From: Pararge aegeria
Lineage: Eukaryota; Arthropoda; Insecta; Lepidoptera; Nymphalidae
NCBI RefSeq assembly: GCF_905163445.1
Contig: NC_053185.1
Span: 18,618,001 to 18,682,000 of the forward strand
DNA: 64,000 nt
Direction: 5' to 3'
The translations under genes and the position numbers were made by a program. Below the pieces are notes generated by a model. It was given only the letters and a program-made list of their open reading frames with translations. It had not been told where the DNA came from and searched no databases. Shown here in pieces: positions 23,801 through 35,300 of the stretch; position 1 is the stretch's first letter, and each line of letters begins with the position of its first letter.

Positions 23801-26675
23801 GAAAGTTTATACTATCACACATGTATAGTCTTATTTTAATGAAGGTCTGATATATATTTTCGGAGATAAAGGACATAACTCTTCACAAATAACAGCAAGT
23901 AGCAAGGCATATGGGACAACGATCGAAAATAATGACAACTTACTAACTCAGTATACCACGTAAAATAATAGTAGGTACATAGCTAGCCATGATGTTAGCA
24001 TGAAATCTATTCTAGCGCCTCGATCGACTCATACGTGGGTGAAGTCGCGAGGGTCCGCAAGTATATAATATAAATTTAATCTAATATATTCGGTATTAAT
24101 ATGTCAGTAAAATGATATCATTATAAAATATAAAATAGTAAAAGTTTATCGGCACTTACCACCTATTGATAGTGTTGACGGTGATTAGCAGATACCCTCG
24201 TTCATTGAGCATCACATCCAGCTCAGTGCAGCTCGCAGCTATCTCCATGAGGTGGAAGGAACGCTCCACCTCGTACCACGTGCCCGTCATCTGAGGAGTA
24301 AACAATAAAAGTTATTTGATGGCGTTAAACGCTTCTAGAATCTGGAGCCCTCACTCAGCTGGAGGCTCCGAAGTCTACGAAATCTTAGTTAGCTGAAGTC
24401 AGATACCATAATGCGATGACTGAGCATTTATAGAGGTATCTATAAATGCTCAGTCATCTTCTACCTATGTAACTTTAAAATGTATATTTATTATAAAAAA
24501 GGTAATTCATTAGATGTTTTTTATCCTGGGAAACACGGTAGAGTTCTACGGAGAGATTTTTTTTATCGATGTAACTTTTTAAACATCAACGTGAAACAAT
24601 AACCGACTGTGGCAATTCTTTTTGCGTTTTGTTATATTTGTTTATTTAAAATTGTGTGAGGATCTGACGAAAATGATTGTTCGGAAACCGAGGGCAGAAT
24701 TTCTTAGCGCACAAAAACAAACTTAGCGTAAGACATAAAAATACGAAGGATAAGCTGAAGTGTATGTTTGTTTGTTAACACGCTAATCTCTGGAACTTAT
24801 TCTTGCCCCTTTCCTACATTAGTCTGTCTGACAGACTTGTTGTTTTCGTTTCGGCATATTTCTGCGTAGCGACGAAATATTTTTGCGTTAGATAGGTACT
24901 AATTTTTGAGCACATGCTGTTTAAAATATTAAAAATATCGGTACTTAAAGGTAAAAACAATAAATACTTTTGCTAAATAAAAATATAAACGTTTTCTTTA
25001 AAATAGAAATAAAACATTCAGTAAAATAAATGTTAGGTAGATAAAACAAACGAAGAGACTCCAATGTACTTTGTAAACAATATTAAAATGTTAATAATAT
25101 ACGAAACTACCAACCGTCGGGTAAAGCTTAAGGGGTTAAGGTCGACATTCTATGATAGTTTATGAAAAATGCAGTAGGTGTAGGTAGGTAAATACCTAGC
25201 AGGTTTGGATTTATATAATATGCTTACTATTTATAAAAATCCTATTCGGACAACCTGCTTCAAAGACGAAGTAAAGACAGTTTACTGTTTTATATTTTGC
25301 AGTTTACTAGCCTACACAAAATTGCAAATTCATTCAAGGGCAATTGTATATTATTTTATAACAAATTACCAAATGAAATCATTGAGATGTCTCTCAATAA
25401 GTTTAAAGTTTATATAAAACGTAAGCTTACAGAAAAATCCTATTATAATATTAAGGATTACTTAAACGATAAAAAAGCTTGGGTGTGAATGGCTCTAGCT
25501 TCATAGCTTAATATAAATTTACTGGAAAATGTTGATAAAAAAAAAAATTTACCCGGCTAAGTTTGTTGTGGGCTCTTCTTAGACCAGGGCGCGTTTGGAA
25601 CCCTCGTAGCTTTAGATTTAAGTTGGCGAACGAAGTTATCACCATCCCCTTACAATTATGTAAACAAATATGTGCCTGTGATAGGCCTACATGAATAAAG
25701 AAATTTTGAATTTTGAATTTTGAATTTTTATAGAATAGTAATACTTAATTGACGAACAAAGCTGATGGTCCACCGGATGGTAGGGAACGCCATCTTATAT
25801 AACCAGAGCAACACATCGCAGAGCATGCAAGGAATATGTAGGAAAAATTCCGCCCGAAGGCCATCAACCTGAGGTGAGGTTTTAAGCCTCATCATCTACA
25901 ACCCATTTACCGGCTCACTACGGGTCACAGGTCTCATCTCAGAATGAGAAGCGTTTAGGCCGTAGTCTACCTCGCTGGCCTAGTTCGGATTGGTAGTAAG
26001 ATGAAATTAAACCAGCTCACGAACAAAGTAGTTTCCTTAATATTTCATTACTATGTATTACTAGATTTATTTAAAACACTTATAGACTTATTCTAATCGG
26101 ACAACCTTCCTCCGTCATTACGAAATTAAAGAAAAATTACATTAGACTCTACACGCCTTTGAGAACATTGTGGAGAACTCTCAAGCGTGCAAAGTTTTCA
26201 CCGTTTAAAGCAAGTTAAATTGCTTAAATTACAAACGTACATATCTCCGAAAAGTCGGTGGTGCGTGCGGGGATCGAACTCGGTCTCCATGAAAGGATCA
26301 CTGCTTGAGGTCTTGAGCCTCATGAGCCTGTAATTACACCAGACACCACACCCTTCAGACTAAAACGCAGCATTGCAACAGGCTGCAGAAATAAGATGAA
26401 GTGGTAGTACTTCCTCGGATGAGCTCTGTCACAATAAGCTCTACTGCTTCTACTCTCGTATGAGAGATGTGCCCATCATTGGGGCAGATGATGATGATGT
26501 TTATAATGATAATGATATAGAAAACAATTTCGGTACTTACACGAGTAATATCATATTCAGGGAATTGTGGATAAATTGGACATCTTCCTAAGCCCGTGCT
26601 GATCACAGATCTGACTATAGTGCAGAACAGTACAAACTGTATCCGACTGGACCCCATTACACGGAAGTCCCCCAT
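20836..26675 (-). CDS. Secreted lipocalin, apolipoprotein-D-like
   Basis: Four exons on the minus strand: 26541-26675, 24160-24290, 22246-22448, 20836-21017; GT-AG and in phase, 216 residues. A second Met at residue 7 (26655-26657) gives a better signal peptide (MGSSRIQFVLFCTIV), so either start is possible. Seen: GRCPIYPQFPEYDITR, then the lipocalin GxW motif in GTWYEVERSF (residues 48-57), TDYDNFAILWSC (second conserved region) and RMWVLGRSRD (third). Cys32, 66, 148 and 198 match the four cysteines that form two disulfides in ApoD-type lipocalins. NLS at 150-152 is a possible N-glycosylation site. The family carries small hydrophobic ligands outside the cell. Exons 3 and 4 are far more GC-rich than their surroundings. 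Introns hold a pogo-like remnant and SINEs. AATAAA overlaps the stop region (20840-20845). Which insect lipocalin this is cannot be settled here. Confidence 0.92.
21113..21155. repeat. Direct repeat, left copy
   Basis: 43 bp matching 22077-22119 at 40 positions ('ttccagacaggaatagtgtt' core identical). The two copies bracket the pogo-like remnant in the last lipocalin intron. Confidence 0.85.
21310..21790 (+). pseudogene. Pogo/Tigger-like transposase C-terminus, broken
   Basis: One frame runs from about 21330 (SDANSHADITVVAQVHSVED) to RSKITKHKIRKKRSTLEK. After a frame change, LQDFSYPSQNTKEK continues to a zinc-binding tail: CIFC, MCYVCLKWVHENC and, past an in-frame stop, KCDHC. Cys/His spacing (CxxC, CxxC, HxxC, CxxC) is that of the PHD-like tail found at the end of many insect pogo-type transposases. 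The DDE core is absent. Opposite in strand to the host lipocalin gene. Confidence 0.7.
22077..22119. repeat. Direct repeat, right copy
   Basis: Partner of 21113-21155, same orientation, 964 bp apart start to start. Confidence 0.85.
22495..22650. repeat. Dispersed repeat Y, copy 2
   Basis: Carries 'gttgcaatgccgtgtatcgg', 'gaggcttaacacctccgcct' and 'gcatgccctgcgaaatgtt', in the order seen at 1917 and 48048. Lipocalin intron 2, just upstream of exon 3. Confidence 0.6.
22722..22835 (-). mobile_element. LINE 3' end (CR1/Jockey-like), short
   Basis: 'caaattcaaattcaaaaatg' tail complement followed by 'catgtagacctta' and 'ttctaaacgcgccttggtc', as in the larger copies at 25296 and 59428. Confidence 0.6.
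23440..24066 (+). repeat. Dispersed repeat ending in 'gaagtcgcgagggtcc'
   Basis: Long AT-rich non-coding stretch in lipocalin intron 2. The end motif resembles 'gaagtcgcgggcaacagcta' at 33837 and 'gaagtcgcgggtatcagcta' at 47513. Left limit is uncertain. Confidence 0.45.
24415..24458. repeat. Perfect hairpin, 20-bp arms
   Basis: 24415-24434 and 24439-24458 are exact reverse complements around GGTA; in lipocalin intron 1. Confidence 0.9.
25296..25733 (+). mobile_element. LINE 3' end (CR1/Jockey-like)
   Basis: Encodes the RT C-terminus: NSFKGNCILFYNKLPNE, then FKVYIKRKLTEKSYYNIKDY and LNDKKAWV stop. A 3' UTR follows with 'gggcgcgtttggaaccctcg', then AATAAAG and a short tail of TTTTGAA units. 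5' truncated; lies in lipocalin intron 1. Confidence 0.8.
25893..26320 (-). mobile_element. SINE-A copy 4, interrupted
   Basis: Minus-strand SINE-A split by 149 bp (25997-26145) inserted at 'gattggtag|actctacacg'. TAG occurs on both sides of the insert. The B-box complement 'gggatcgaactcggt' is at about 26270. Confidence 0.75.
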
Positions 26676-27199
26676 CGCATTTCACTATCAAAGTTAATGT
26701 TAACAAAATAAGGTTGTTTTTGCAGCGCACACAGTCGGATGTTTTGTAAACAGTGGAAGAGTTTGGAAATGGGTGTGCGCAGTTTAACCGACGATGCCAC
26801 TCTTTACACTGACCCATTCGGTCCGATTTCATCGATTATTCATATTAATTATTTGGCCCGAAATAGATTTATTGTTGACGACACGTCAACGTGACGAAAA
26901 AAAACAATACACTGTCCACGACTGCTTCGCTGCCCCGTGCTAAGCCAAAACGTGCATTTTCATCAGTTTCGAAACATGTAAATAATTAAATAGTATTATT
27001 ATTGAATAGAAGCAGATGCTACAAGGCCGAGGTCCATGATATCCATCCATACATTGACTTTGCAATTCAACAACAGAAGATGAACGCCTCTGATGTCGTG
27101 GTTAATGACTACAACATCGCATACCTACAACACAGCCTCTACTTTGTATTAGAAACCGCCGCGCCGCTTTAATATAGGTTTCCGGGCTATACCGTAATT

Positions 27200-27375
27200 A
27201 AAAAATGTCATCGTCATCATTAGCAATCCAGCACCGGCCCACTAGAAGCCACAGGTCTCATCTTAGAGCGTTGTTGGCATTCAGAATTTCTTACGCTACG
27301 ATGCTTTTGCTTAGCAAGTTATATTTATTTGTTTATAAAAAGCACGCACATAACTCCGAAAAGTTAAGGAAAGTA
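27200..27375 (-). mobile_element. SINE-A copy 5, internally deleted
   Basis: Tail block 'ccagcaccggcccactagaa' and near-head block 'cgcacataactccgaaaagt' remain; the middle is missing or replaced. Confidence 0.6.
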
Positions 27376-27454
27376 TACTTTTTTATTATAAACTGTTTTA
27401 ATAAGAATTATTAAACAAAATCAATTTTAATTAATTTTACAGAACATCTCAAAT

Positions 27455-27600
27455 AAGTGCCGCCAAGCGATTAACCATTCCGGTCCGTTGTCGCGTAAAA
27501 ACGGAGGATCGTAGGGGTTCGGGTTTAATATAACTGTCATAACCCTAACAGGTTAGCCCGTTACCATCTTAGACTGAGAGATTGCAGTCAAGGCCATACT
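27455..27600. repeat. Dispersed repeat Z, copy 1
   Basis: Shares 'aacaggttagcccg', 'taccatcttagactg' and 'tgtcgcgtaaaaac' with copies at 30080 and 40590. Confidence 0.6.
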
Positions 27601-27867
27601 TGATTCTACTTCAAAATTTAATAAAATTGTACCATCTCTTATCTACGAGAGTTGGGTAGAAGTAGACGTTACTTTACGGAACGTTAGTTATACTATGGAA
27701 ATTAAGCTTAATTTGCTAGACTCCGCGAAAACTGGAGAATTTATACGGTGTAATTTACGACACCGGAGTATCCTCAGATGTTGACTTTACTATGATAATT
27801 ATTTTACATTTCCGTTTGGTGTGGAGTATAAAGATTGAAGAAATTATAAATTATATTCTGAAACGTG

Positions 27868-28240
27868 GTGCTTATTATGGGCCTATTTAGAAGGCTCAGA
27901 ATCACTCTGCGGGCGATTGAGAGAGCTATGCTAGGAGTATCTCTACGTGATCAAATTGGAAATAAGGAGATCCGTAGAAGAATAAATCTTCTGTTACCGA
28001 CATAGCACAGCGAGTCACAAGTTTTGAGTTTGCAAGAGGCAAAGGGCAGGGCACATAGCTCGGAGAACCGATGGACATTGAGGTTTTACAGTGCTGGAAT
28101 ACGTAGCGTAGGTCGGCCCCCAATGAGGTGGAGAGACGACATCAGGCGAGCCGCTGGGAGTCGCTAGAGGCAAGCGGCTCAGGACCGTGGATTGTAGAAC
28201 TCCCAACAAAAGACCTTTTTCCAGCAGTGGACGTTGATCG
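27868..28240 (+). mobile_element. LINE endonuclease-RT C-terminal remnant
   Basis: Plus frame reads AIERAMLGVSLRDQIGN, KEIRRR, then SVGRPPMRWRDDIRRAAGSR and QAAQDRG, the end of an insect non-LTR endonuclease-RT. Stops and shifts interrupt it. Same family as 30998-31364, 43480 and 60152. Confidence 0.85.
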
Positions 28241-28524
28241 TTTGAATTGACGATGACGATGGTAAATTACACTGTACAGACTCTCCACATTTTCGCGGAG
28301 TATAGAAAATTAAGCTTAATTCTCATAGTATATCACTTACGAGCTAAAGTTCTTCATGAACACGTGTTCCTACAAATCTACATAAAAAGCAATCGAGTGA
28401 CGATGCATAACTATAATTTCGAATCGAGCTACTGACGTGGCGACTGTATCAAAGTACGCGAAGAAATCGGAATTACGTAATTTTTTACTATGTAAAAACT
28501 ACTAGTATTTTACTATGTAAACTA

Positions 28525-28715
28525 TCAGCAAGTTCAAATTGCAATGGGCGGCCATGCTTGTCATGGGTGCGATGGCCGTTGGATCGACACGAACAAGCAA
28601 GCTTAGTGTGGGACGCCCTCCAGCACGATGGACCGACGACATAAAGAGAGTGACGGGGAGTGTGTGGATGAGGAAGGCCTATGTTCAACAGTTGACGTCC
28701 GAAGGCTGATGACGA
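28525..28715 (+). mobile_element. LINE endonuclease-RT C-terminal remnant
   Basis: 'gggacgccctccagcacgat', then 'gaccgacgacata' and 'ggcctatgttcaacagt' correspond to GRPPARWTDDIKRV and AYVQQ. Only the last part remains, ending in 'gatgacgat'. Confidence 0.75.
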
Positions 28716-29107
28716 TAATAACTATTTAACTGATAAGTGCCACGTCAGTCTGGTGGTGGGCATGTTCAATTACGGATCTTTAGGTACAGGAAATTTTGCT
28801 ACTGGCAGAATGTTATATTTTGTTTGTATACTCTTTAAAGTAGTATACTCATTGTGATCAAGATGTTTGGAGTCTGTGGTAGACGGAGAACAATGTAACC
28901 GGCTTGTGCGTGGAACTTGTGAGCTTTACATTAAAGAGAATATAAAACTATTATGGGTTTAATTAATTAAATAACACAATGACATAGTCCTAAGTATGGT
29001 TTTAAGTATCCAAGTATGGTTGGGAGTGGGAGTTGGTATTCACAGTGCCGCGGAGAGCACGATTAGCTTTATTATTAAATTTATTTGGCTTTATCGTTTA
29101 TTCATCT

Positions 29108-29430
29108 TCATATCAATGGATCACCGGTCCACTACAGGGCACGGGTCTCCTCCCACAATGAGTAGGGGTTAAGGCCGTAGTCCACCACGCTGGCCCAGTG
29201 CGGATTGGTGGACTCGACACACCTTTGAGAAGATTATCTAGAACTCTCAGGCATGCGGGTCTCCTCACGATGTTTTCCTTCACCGTTGAAGCGAGTGATA
29301 TTTCAATTACTTAAAACGCACATAACTTAGAGGAGCTAGAAGAGGTGCGTGCTGGGATTCGAACTCGGCCCACCGAAAGTGAAGTCGGAGTCCTGCCCAC
29401 GGCTGCCAGCGGCTATCACCGCCTCGATAA
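29108..29430 (-). mobile_element. SINE-A copy 6
   Basis: Near complete minus-strand copy; B-box complement 'gggattcgaactcgg' at about 29355 and head complement 'ctatcaccgc' at about 29413. Confidence 0.85.
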
Positions 29431-29639
29431 ATGATCATTAGTAAGGCATTAAAAAGAAGAATGAGGAAAAAATAAAAATGGCATCCATACTCACGTATAT
29501 TTATATTCTTACATACCTGCACTTATTTACAAAACATTACAATGCGATATTTACATGAATTTTTGCTATAGCGTTATATTACACTTACTTAGTAAATAAC
29601 AAAAATAAAACAATAGATACAAATTTATAACAAATGTGT

Positions 29640-29745
29640 ACAATGGAGGCGTAGCGTGAGTTTGCAATCACACCTAATGGTAGGTGATGATGCAGCCTGA
29701 ACCGAGAACTTGCCTAGAAGATGCTTATTCACTCTGGATTATGGT
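29640..29745 (+). repeat. Dispersed repeat fragment
   Basis: 'gtaggtgatgatgcagcctg' and 'cttgcctagaagatgctt' match in type the start of the repeat at 51085. Low-copy fragment. Confidence 0.45.
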
Positions 29746-30079
29746 AATAGGCGACGGACCAAGTAGATGGTCCACTTGACGATAAGTGGAAAACTATCGC
29801 CTATAAACAGAACAACACTGGCCAAGAAATACTTCCTTATAAATATGTTTCGTAGAAACGTAAGACATAAAGACAGACGACCTTATACCATTACTATAAT
29901 AACGTATTATCCCTATGACAAAAAAATTATGTTAAATATGAATCATTGTTATGAGGAAAATATTCCGTATAATTTTTCCGCTTTTCTAAATAATCGTAGT
30001 AATTGAGTTAACGAAAAATTTAGCCTCGAAGTGCCGTGTATTTAAAATGGCATAAAATTTTAGTGGGAGGGCTAGGCCG

Positions 30080-30195
30080 TGGCTAGTTACCCTACCGACA
30101 AAAACTTGCCGCTAAGCGTTTTAGTGTTTCGGTGCAATGTCGCGTAAAAACTATTAAGAAGTTACAGGTTAGCCCGCTACCATCTTAGACTGCAT
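30080..30195. repeat. Dispersed repeat Z, copy 2
   Basis: 'ttaccctaccgacaaaaact', 'aatgtcgcgtaaaaac' and 'ttacaggttagcccgctacc'; see copy 1 at 27455. Confidence 0.6.
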
Positions 30196-30671
30196 CATCA
30201 CCAGGAACTTGTAGCGGAATATAAAAAAGCGACAGTTTACTTTCGAATTTCTAAACGCCGCCCCCTTAAACCTACCGTGGAATCTTGCAAGATATGTCAA
30301 TGTATACAATACATCTGAATCACTGTAAAAACAACATGTCACATAACGGTCACGCACTGGGGAAATACTTGACGAAATTAATACTTTTTCAATTAGAAAT
30401 TCAAATAATTAGACTACAGTAGGAACAAATATTATTGTAGCTGCCACAAAAGGTGCCGAATGTGAGATTTTTCCATCCACGTTAACTTTTTCGATTGCGT
30501 GATCGGGAATTAACTAAAATTTATATGGCACCGAACGAACGCCATCTGGTGACTACTACTACGTACTGTTTTCACATATTATAACTAAATAGCGGTCTTT
30601 ATCGTAGTTAAGTAAACGAGTTTGGAAAATCTCATAATAAGCAGGGCTAGTACAGGCAGGAGAACATTATA

Positions 30672-30897
30672 TAAATAAATACTACTACTACAATTTATAC
30701 ATCGTCATCTAGCTCCAAAGTAAGAGTTGTTATGGGTACTAAGATGACTGATGAATATTTTTATGAAAAATACACATAAAACCTAAACACTGAAAAGCAT
30801 TCATGTTCATGACACAAAAATCTTCCAGTTGTGGGAATCGAACCCGCGGTCATGGACTCAGAAAGAAGGGTCGCTGCCCATTGCGCCAGTCGGCCGG
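30672..30897 (-). mobile_element. SINE-B copy 2
   Basis: Full length on the minus strand: head 'ccggccgactggcgcaatgg' at about 30897, B box 'gggttcgattcccac', then the body with 'tgaatatttttatgaaaa' complement and tail at about 30680. Confidence 0.85.
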
Positions 30898-31480
30898 CCC
30901 GATCCCCCGATTATATCCCCTGATAGGGCATATAATTAACATGTCCACCTGCTAATGCACGGGAACAAAAAATAGGAGAGAGAGAGAAGAGAAGTTTCAT
31001 CATCACTTCAACCGATTGAAGTACTGGACATAGGTCTTTTGTAGAGAATTCCAAAATCGACGATCCTGGGCCGCTTGTTTCCAGCGGCTCCCAGCGACTT
31101 GTTTTATATCGTCTGTCCATCTCGTTGGGGGCCGACCAACACTGCGTTTACCTGTGCGGGGTCGCCATTCCAACACCTTGAAGCCCCGCCTATTTCCACT
31201 TCAGCTTTGCAACTCGCTGAGCTATGTCGGTAACTCTGGTTCTTCTACGGATCTCCTCATTTCTGATTTGATCAGGTAGATATAATCCCAACATTGCTCT
31301 TTCCATCGCCCGCTGAGTGATTCTGAGCCTTCTTATGAGGCCCATAGTAAGCTCTTCTTTTGTAAAGAGAAGTTTACCCCCGTATTACACATGCTCTGAG
31401 AGCTGATGAAGCTGTGGGAGATACATTGTCATCCTTTCCCCGGGGAGATAATTGTCTCCTGCCCGTGCTAGCCGTCCTGG
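30898..31480. mobile_element. Dispersed repeat R split by a LINE
   Basis: Halves 30898-30997 ('ataattaacatgtccacctg', 'gggaacaaaaaatagga') and 31376-31480 ('catgctctgagagctgatga', 'gataattgtctcctgcccgt') together equal the uninterrupted copy at 50085-50320. The LINE at 30998-31364 separates them. Confidence 0.8.
30998..31364 (-). mobile_element. 5'-truncated LINE with 11-bp target duplication
   Basis: Minus frame contains ERAMLGLYLPDQIRN, EEIRRRTRVTDIAQRVAKLK, then GRPPTRWTDDIKQVAGSRW and QKTYVQY. AAGAGAAGTTT flanks it exactly at 30987-30997 and 31365-31375. It ends in GATGATGA rather than poly(A). Confidence 0.9.
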
Positions 31481-31754
31481 TATACCTAACCAGTTTCTCC
31501 GAAATAAAGCTTATAAAACTGACGATCCACTAAAGTGGAGCGACGATGCAGTGTGGAGAAACGCAATGGTGGGAACAAAAAGACGTGGTTTAAGAATGCT
31601 TAAATGCATGAAACTAACTTAATTTTCTGCGGAAACCAAGTCTACTGAAGGTACTGTTTGCATCAACTGTCGTTTCAAAATTATAAAAGAATATAATTAA
31701 AGTAATCAAATAGCTTGTTAAGTTATCGATACGTGAATTTGTTTTTTGACATAA

Positions 31755-31992
31755 TGTTTTTCAGTGTCTGGGTGTTTATATGTATTTTCTAAGTATTTAT
31801 GTATATAATTCATAAAAATATTCATCAGTCATCTTAGTACCTATAACACAAGCTACGCTTATTTTGGGGCTAGATCGCGATGTGTGTATTGTCGTAGTAT
31901 ATTTATTATTTTAAAATTTTTGCATTTGTGGGAATCGAACCCACAGCTTTGGACTGTGCCTGACTGAGCCTGCTGCGCCAATCGGCTGTCGT
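31755..31992. mobile_element. SINE-B copy 3, rearranged
   Basis: The body and tail (31757-31905) lie in plus orientation, but the head with B box (complement 'gggaatcgaacccac', about 31930) lies in minus orientation after it, so tail meets tail. Confidence 0.75.
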
Positions 31993-32035
31993 TAAGAAAT
32001 AGTTTTGATAAGAGACATCCTCACTCCGCAACGCT

Positions 32036-32250
32036 TTTATACCCGTTTTCACTAACGAAGAATAAGGCAATGCCTAAACAAGCAACGCAATCTAAGGAGA
32101 CCCCTAGACATACATCAGCCGTTCACCAATTGTATCACTTAAGAGTTGGTGAAACGTTTTTTTTTAACGTACAACGTTTTATTACAGACTTCGCCTAAAT
32201 CATTAGGTATTCGACAGGCGATGCCTAGGTTTACTGAAAACGGGCATTAG
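32036..32250. mobile_element. MITE-W copy 1
   Basis: Inverted ends: 'ttatacccgttttcacta' at about 32037 and 'ttactgaaaacgggcatta' at about 32231-32249. Interior has 'aaggcaatgccta', 'acatcagccgttcacc' and an internal short hairpin. Non-coding. Confidence 0.8.
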
Positions 32251-32352
32251 TCTCCCTTCCGCTTGCTCTTCTTCGTTCCGCGTAACTAAACAGGTTTCAT
32301 ATGGCGTCTCCTCTTTACGGTATATCCAATAATGAAATTAACTATTATAGAC

Positions 32353-32358
32353 TTTATT
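32353..32358 (-). promoter_or_regulatory. Poly(A) signal, CIAO3
   Basis: AATAAA on the minus strand 21 nt after the CIAO3 stop codon, giving a very short 3' UTR. Confidence 0.75.
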
Positions 32359-32379
32359 GCAAGGCAATACAGTCTAAAA

Positions 32380-35300
32380 TCACCATTTAATATTGAGCGC
32401 TATATCGTTTTTCTCCAACGCATGATAGCTTGTGTGTAAGACAGCCTTCGCCTTGTCAGACTCCTTCCCGTCTAACCAGTCGTTGTAGAGCTGTTTGACC
32501 AACTTGTTCTGCGAGGGGTGCGATAAAGGGAGTTGTGTGTACATAGCTTGTAGTTGCGCGACGAGGTCTCTGCCGCTCTCGCCGTTGATTGGCCGGATTT
32601 GCGCTCCGCCGTTCAGGCAACCTAGAAACATTGCTGATTGAATTGTTATAGTTATCCTTGAATGTGATCCTTAACACAATCCTTCGCAGACTATTAGCAT
32701 GCCACTGCTCACACACGACATCTCTCTTATAAGAGAAAACCTTTTAGAGCATAGACCAATCATTCTGCTCACATGCTTATTAAATTTTTTATTTATTTCT
32801 ACACTTTATGTGTACACCAGAAAATTAAAAAAAATATATGACATAATAAGAGGAGGTTTAAAAGTCTTCCAGGCAACCTTAGGATAAGGAAAACCAAGTT
32901 AAACCGATTGGCGGGGTGTATTATTATTAAATATATACTTACGAATAACTACACACTAATAATTATCCAGATTACACATATAAAATAATAAATATACAAA
33001 ATAAATTTCGAGCCCCACATTGACTACATCATCACATCTACCTATTACCGACCAACTACAGAGCACGGGTCTTCTCCCACAATTAGAAGAAGTTAAGACC
33101 GTAGTCCACCACGCTGCCCAGTGTCGATTGGTGGACTACAGACTACAACAAACCCGACCCGATCTAATGAACGCTACTTACCTGAAGGACACGCCATCAC
33201 CTCCACGTAATGGTATGGCGACTTCCCTCTCTTGAGTTTCTGGACGAGATTCTGTATATTCCTGAAGCCGTTCGCGATCGCAAACCTTAACACTTCTTTG
33301 CCGTCCATCTCTAAGGTTACTTCTCGGAAGTCCGGATTTCTGTTAGGAAAGAAACATCATCATAACGCTCAGTGGACATAGATGTCCCATAGAAAAGAAG
33401 TATTGCTGCATTCCAGTCTGAATGGCGTCGTTGCCTGTGTAATTGCAGGCACATGAGTGGATAACGATCAACTATAAACAAAGCCATTTTTAAGGGCATG
33501 AAATGAACCCGTCCTACAAAATGCCACCCTGTGTCCATCCATGTATAATCTTAATAAATATAAATCTCCTGTCACGATGTTTGTCCGCGATGGACTACTA
33601 AACTACTTAACTGATTTTAAATAAAAATTGGCTCACCGTGAGCAGTCTGGTACAACTTAAGAGATAGGATATCTTAGATCTTTAATTATAGTCGCAATTT
33701 TATTTTATTGCAAATTATTTGTCACATGTTATATATATATATGTATATATATACTACAATACTCACTTAAGGCTAAGCTATACTGAATACTTTAAAAACA
33801 AAATCAAACGCAGACGAAGTCGCGGGCAACAGCTAGTTGTATATGAAAATCCATGTGTGGAGTATAAGGATCTCCTGCTTTTCGCGGACTATAGCAAATT
33901 AAGCTTCATTTTCATAATAATGGAAAACTAGTATACTCAAAAGCCAAAAATATCTTTGTACAAGTAGGTCATAGGTGGCACTTTTGATGCGTACATGAGA
34001 ATAACACGGTGGTGAGATGATGGCGATAACCATATTCGTAAACTTAAAACTAAAGCTACGAGGGTGCCAAACGCGTCCCGGTCTAAGAAGAAACCCACAA
34101 ACTCAGCCGGGCGTTTTGTTTTCGTTATCACCATCTCACATTATCATTTAAAATTATTAGAAGAGCGACCTGGTTAGAGAAATTATTCACACCCAAGCTT
34201 TTTTATCAATTACGTAGTCCTTTATACTATAATAGGACTTTTCTAGATACGATTCGAAATGTTTGAAAAACTATTACTATTGAGTTGGATCGATAGCTGC
34301 GTAACTCGGTAAACTAAAAGTTCAATAAATATAGGTTTATTAGTTGCATTCTAGAAGATTCGTCAATTCTATACATATAAAATTACATCTCTGTACCTAT
34401 TAATCAATTTCCAGACTATATTACTGGACAAAACTTTATTCTTTAAAGCTTACCCCTGTTCTAACAATGCTAAACTATAAACCAAAAAAAATGTAAAAGC
34501 CACATTTAAATGCCATAAATCTCAATCTACATTTTTGGATTAAAATATTCATCCTTTCAAAATATTCCCATTATTATAAAGACAATGCTACCTAGATAAA
34601 CTTGGCTTGCATGTTATTTGGTCACATTGTTAAGATAATGAAAAATTCATATTTCGGGACATCGGGAGGGGTTTCCGTCTATCAGTAAAATATCAGTGTT
34701 GCCAATATAATTTTGCGGTGCGAGAACAATAATTTTAGGTTTTAAGTTAATTAAATTTTTTACATCTGCATTAGCTTTATTGATATCGTACTTTAAAGCA
34801 AATCTATTCTATGGGACTAAATATGCCTGAAAATAAAGAATTATTATTATAATATCACGTTAAGTAAATGCGGCTGAAACTACAGGGAACAGCGAGTGAT
34901 ATATAAATATCAATTGTAAATGGTAATAAGTTGACGCGGCCGGTGCTCAACGTTAAGTTTGCGCCATTTACACACTATATGTCCACACCTGTTATGTATA
35001 AACGCAACAATGGGCGTGGATCAGGGGTGTGACCTGAGTTACGCACGCAAGACAAACTGTCTGCTTTATAAGATTACTCACTCATCTACACTTGTGAAAT
35101 AACGAGACTATGAATTGGTTAGGTTGAAAGGTTTTTATATTATTAATTAAATCTTTGCAGTTCTTAAGAAAACATTTGTAAAACATTTTTGAAAAACATT
35201 TTTTTCAGTTCTTAACACCGAAAAAAAATGTTTTTCATGACCAGATTTCTGATTAAATGGTTGTCCGCTTATGACGATTCAGTAAAACTATCTCGATAGG

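Larger units (their letters stand above)
26676..32352. other. Intergenic region, no gene recognised
   Basis: 5.7 kb between the lipocalin start and the CIAO3 3' end. Recognisable content is all repeats, listed individually. The upstream 200 bp of the lipocalin must contain its promoter, but no motif is called. Confidence 0.6.

Noticed and set aside
29767..30006. 79-codon plus ORF
   Set aside because: AT-rich, begins in repeat-like sequence, no domain or splice context.
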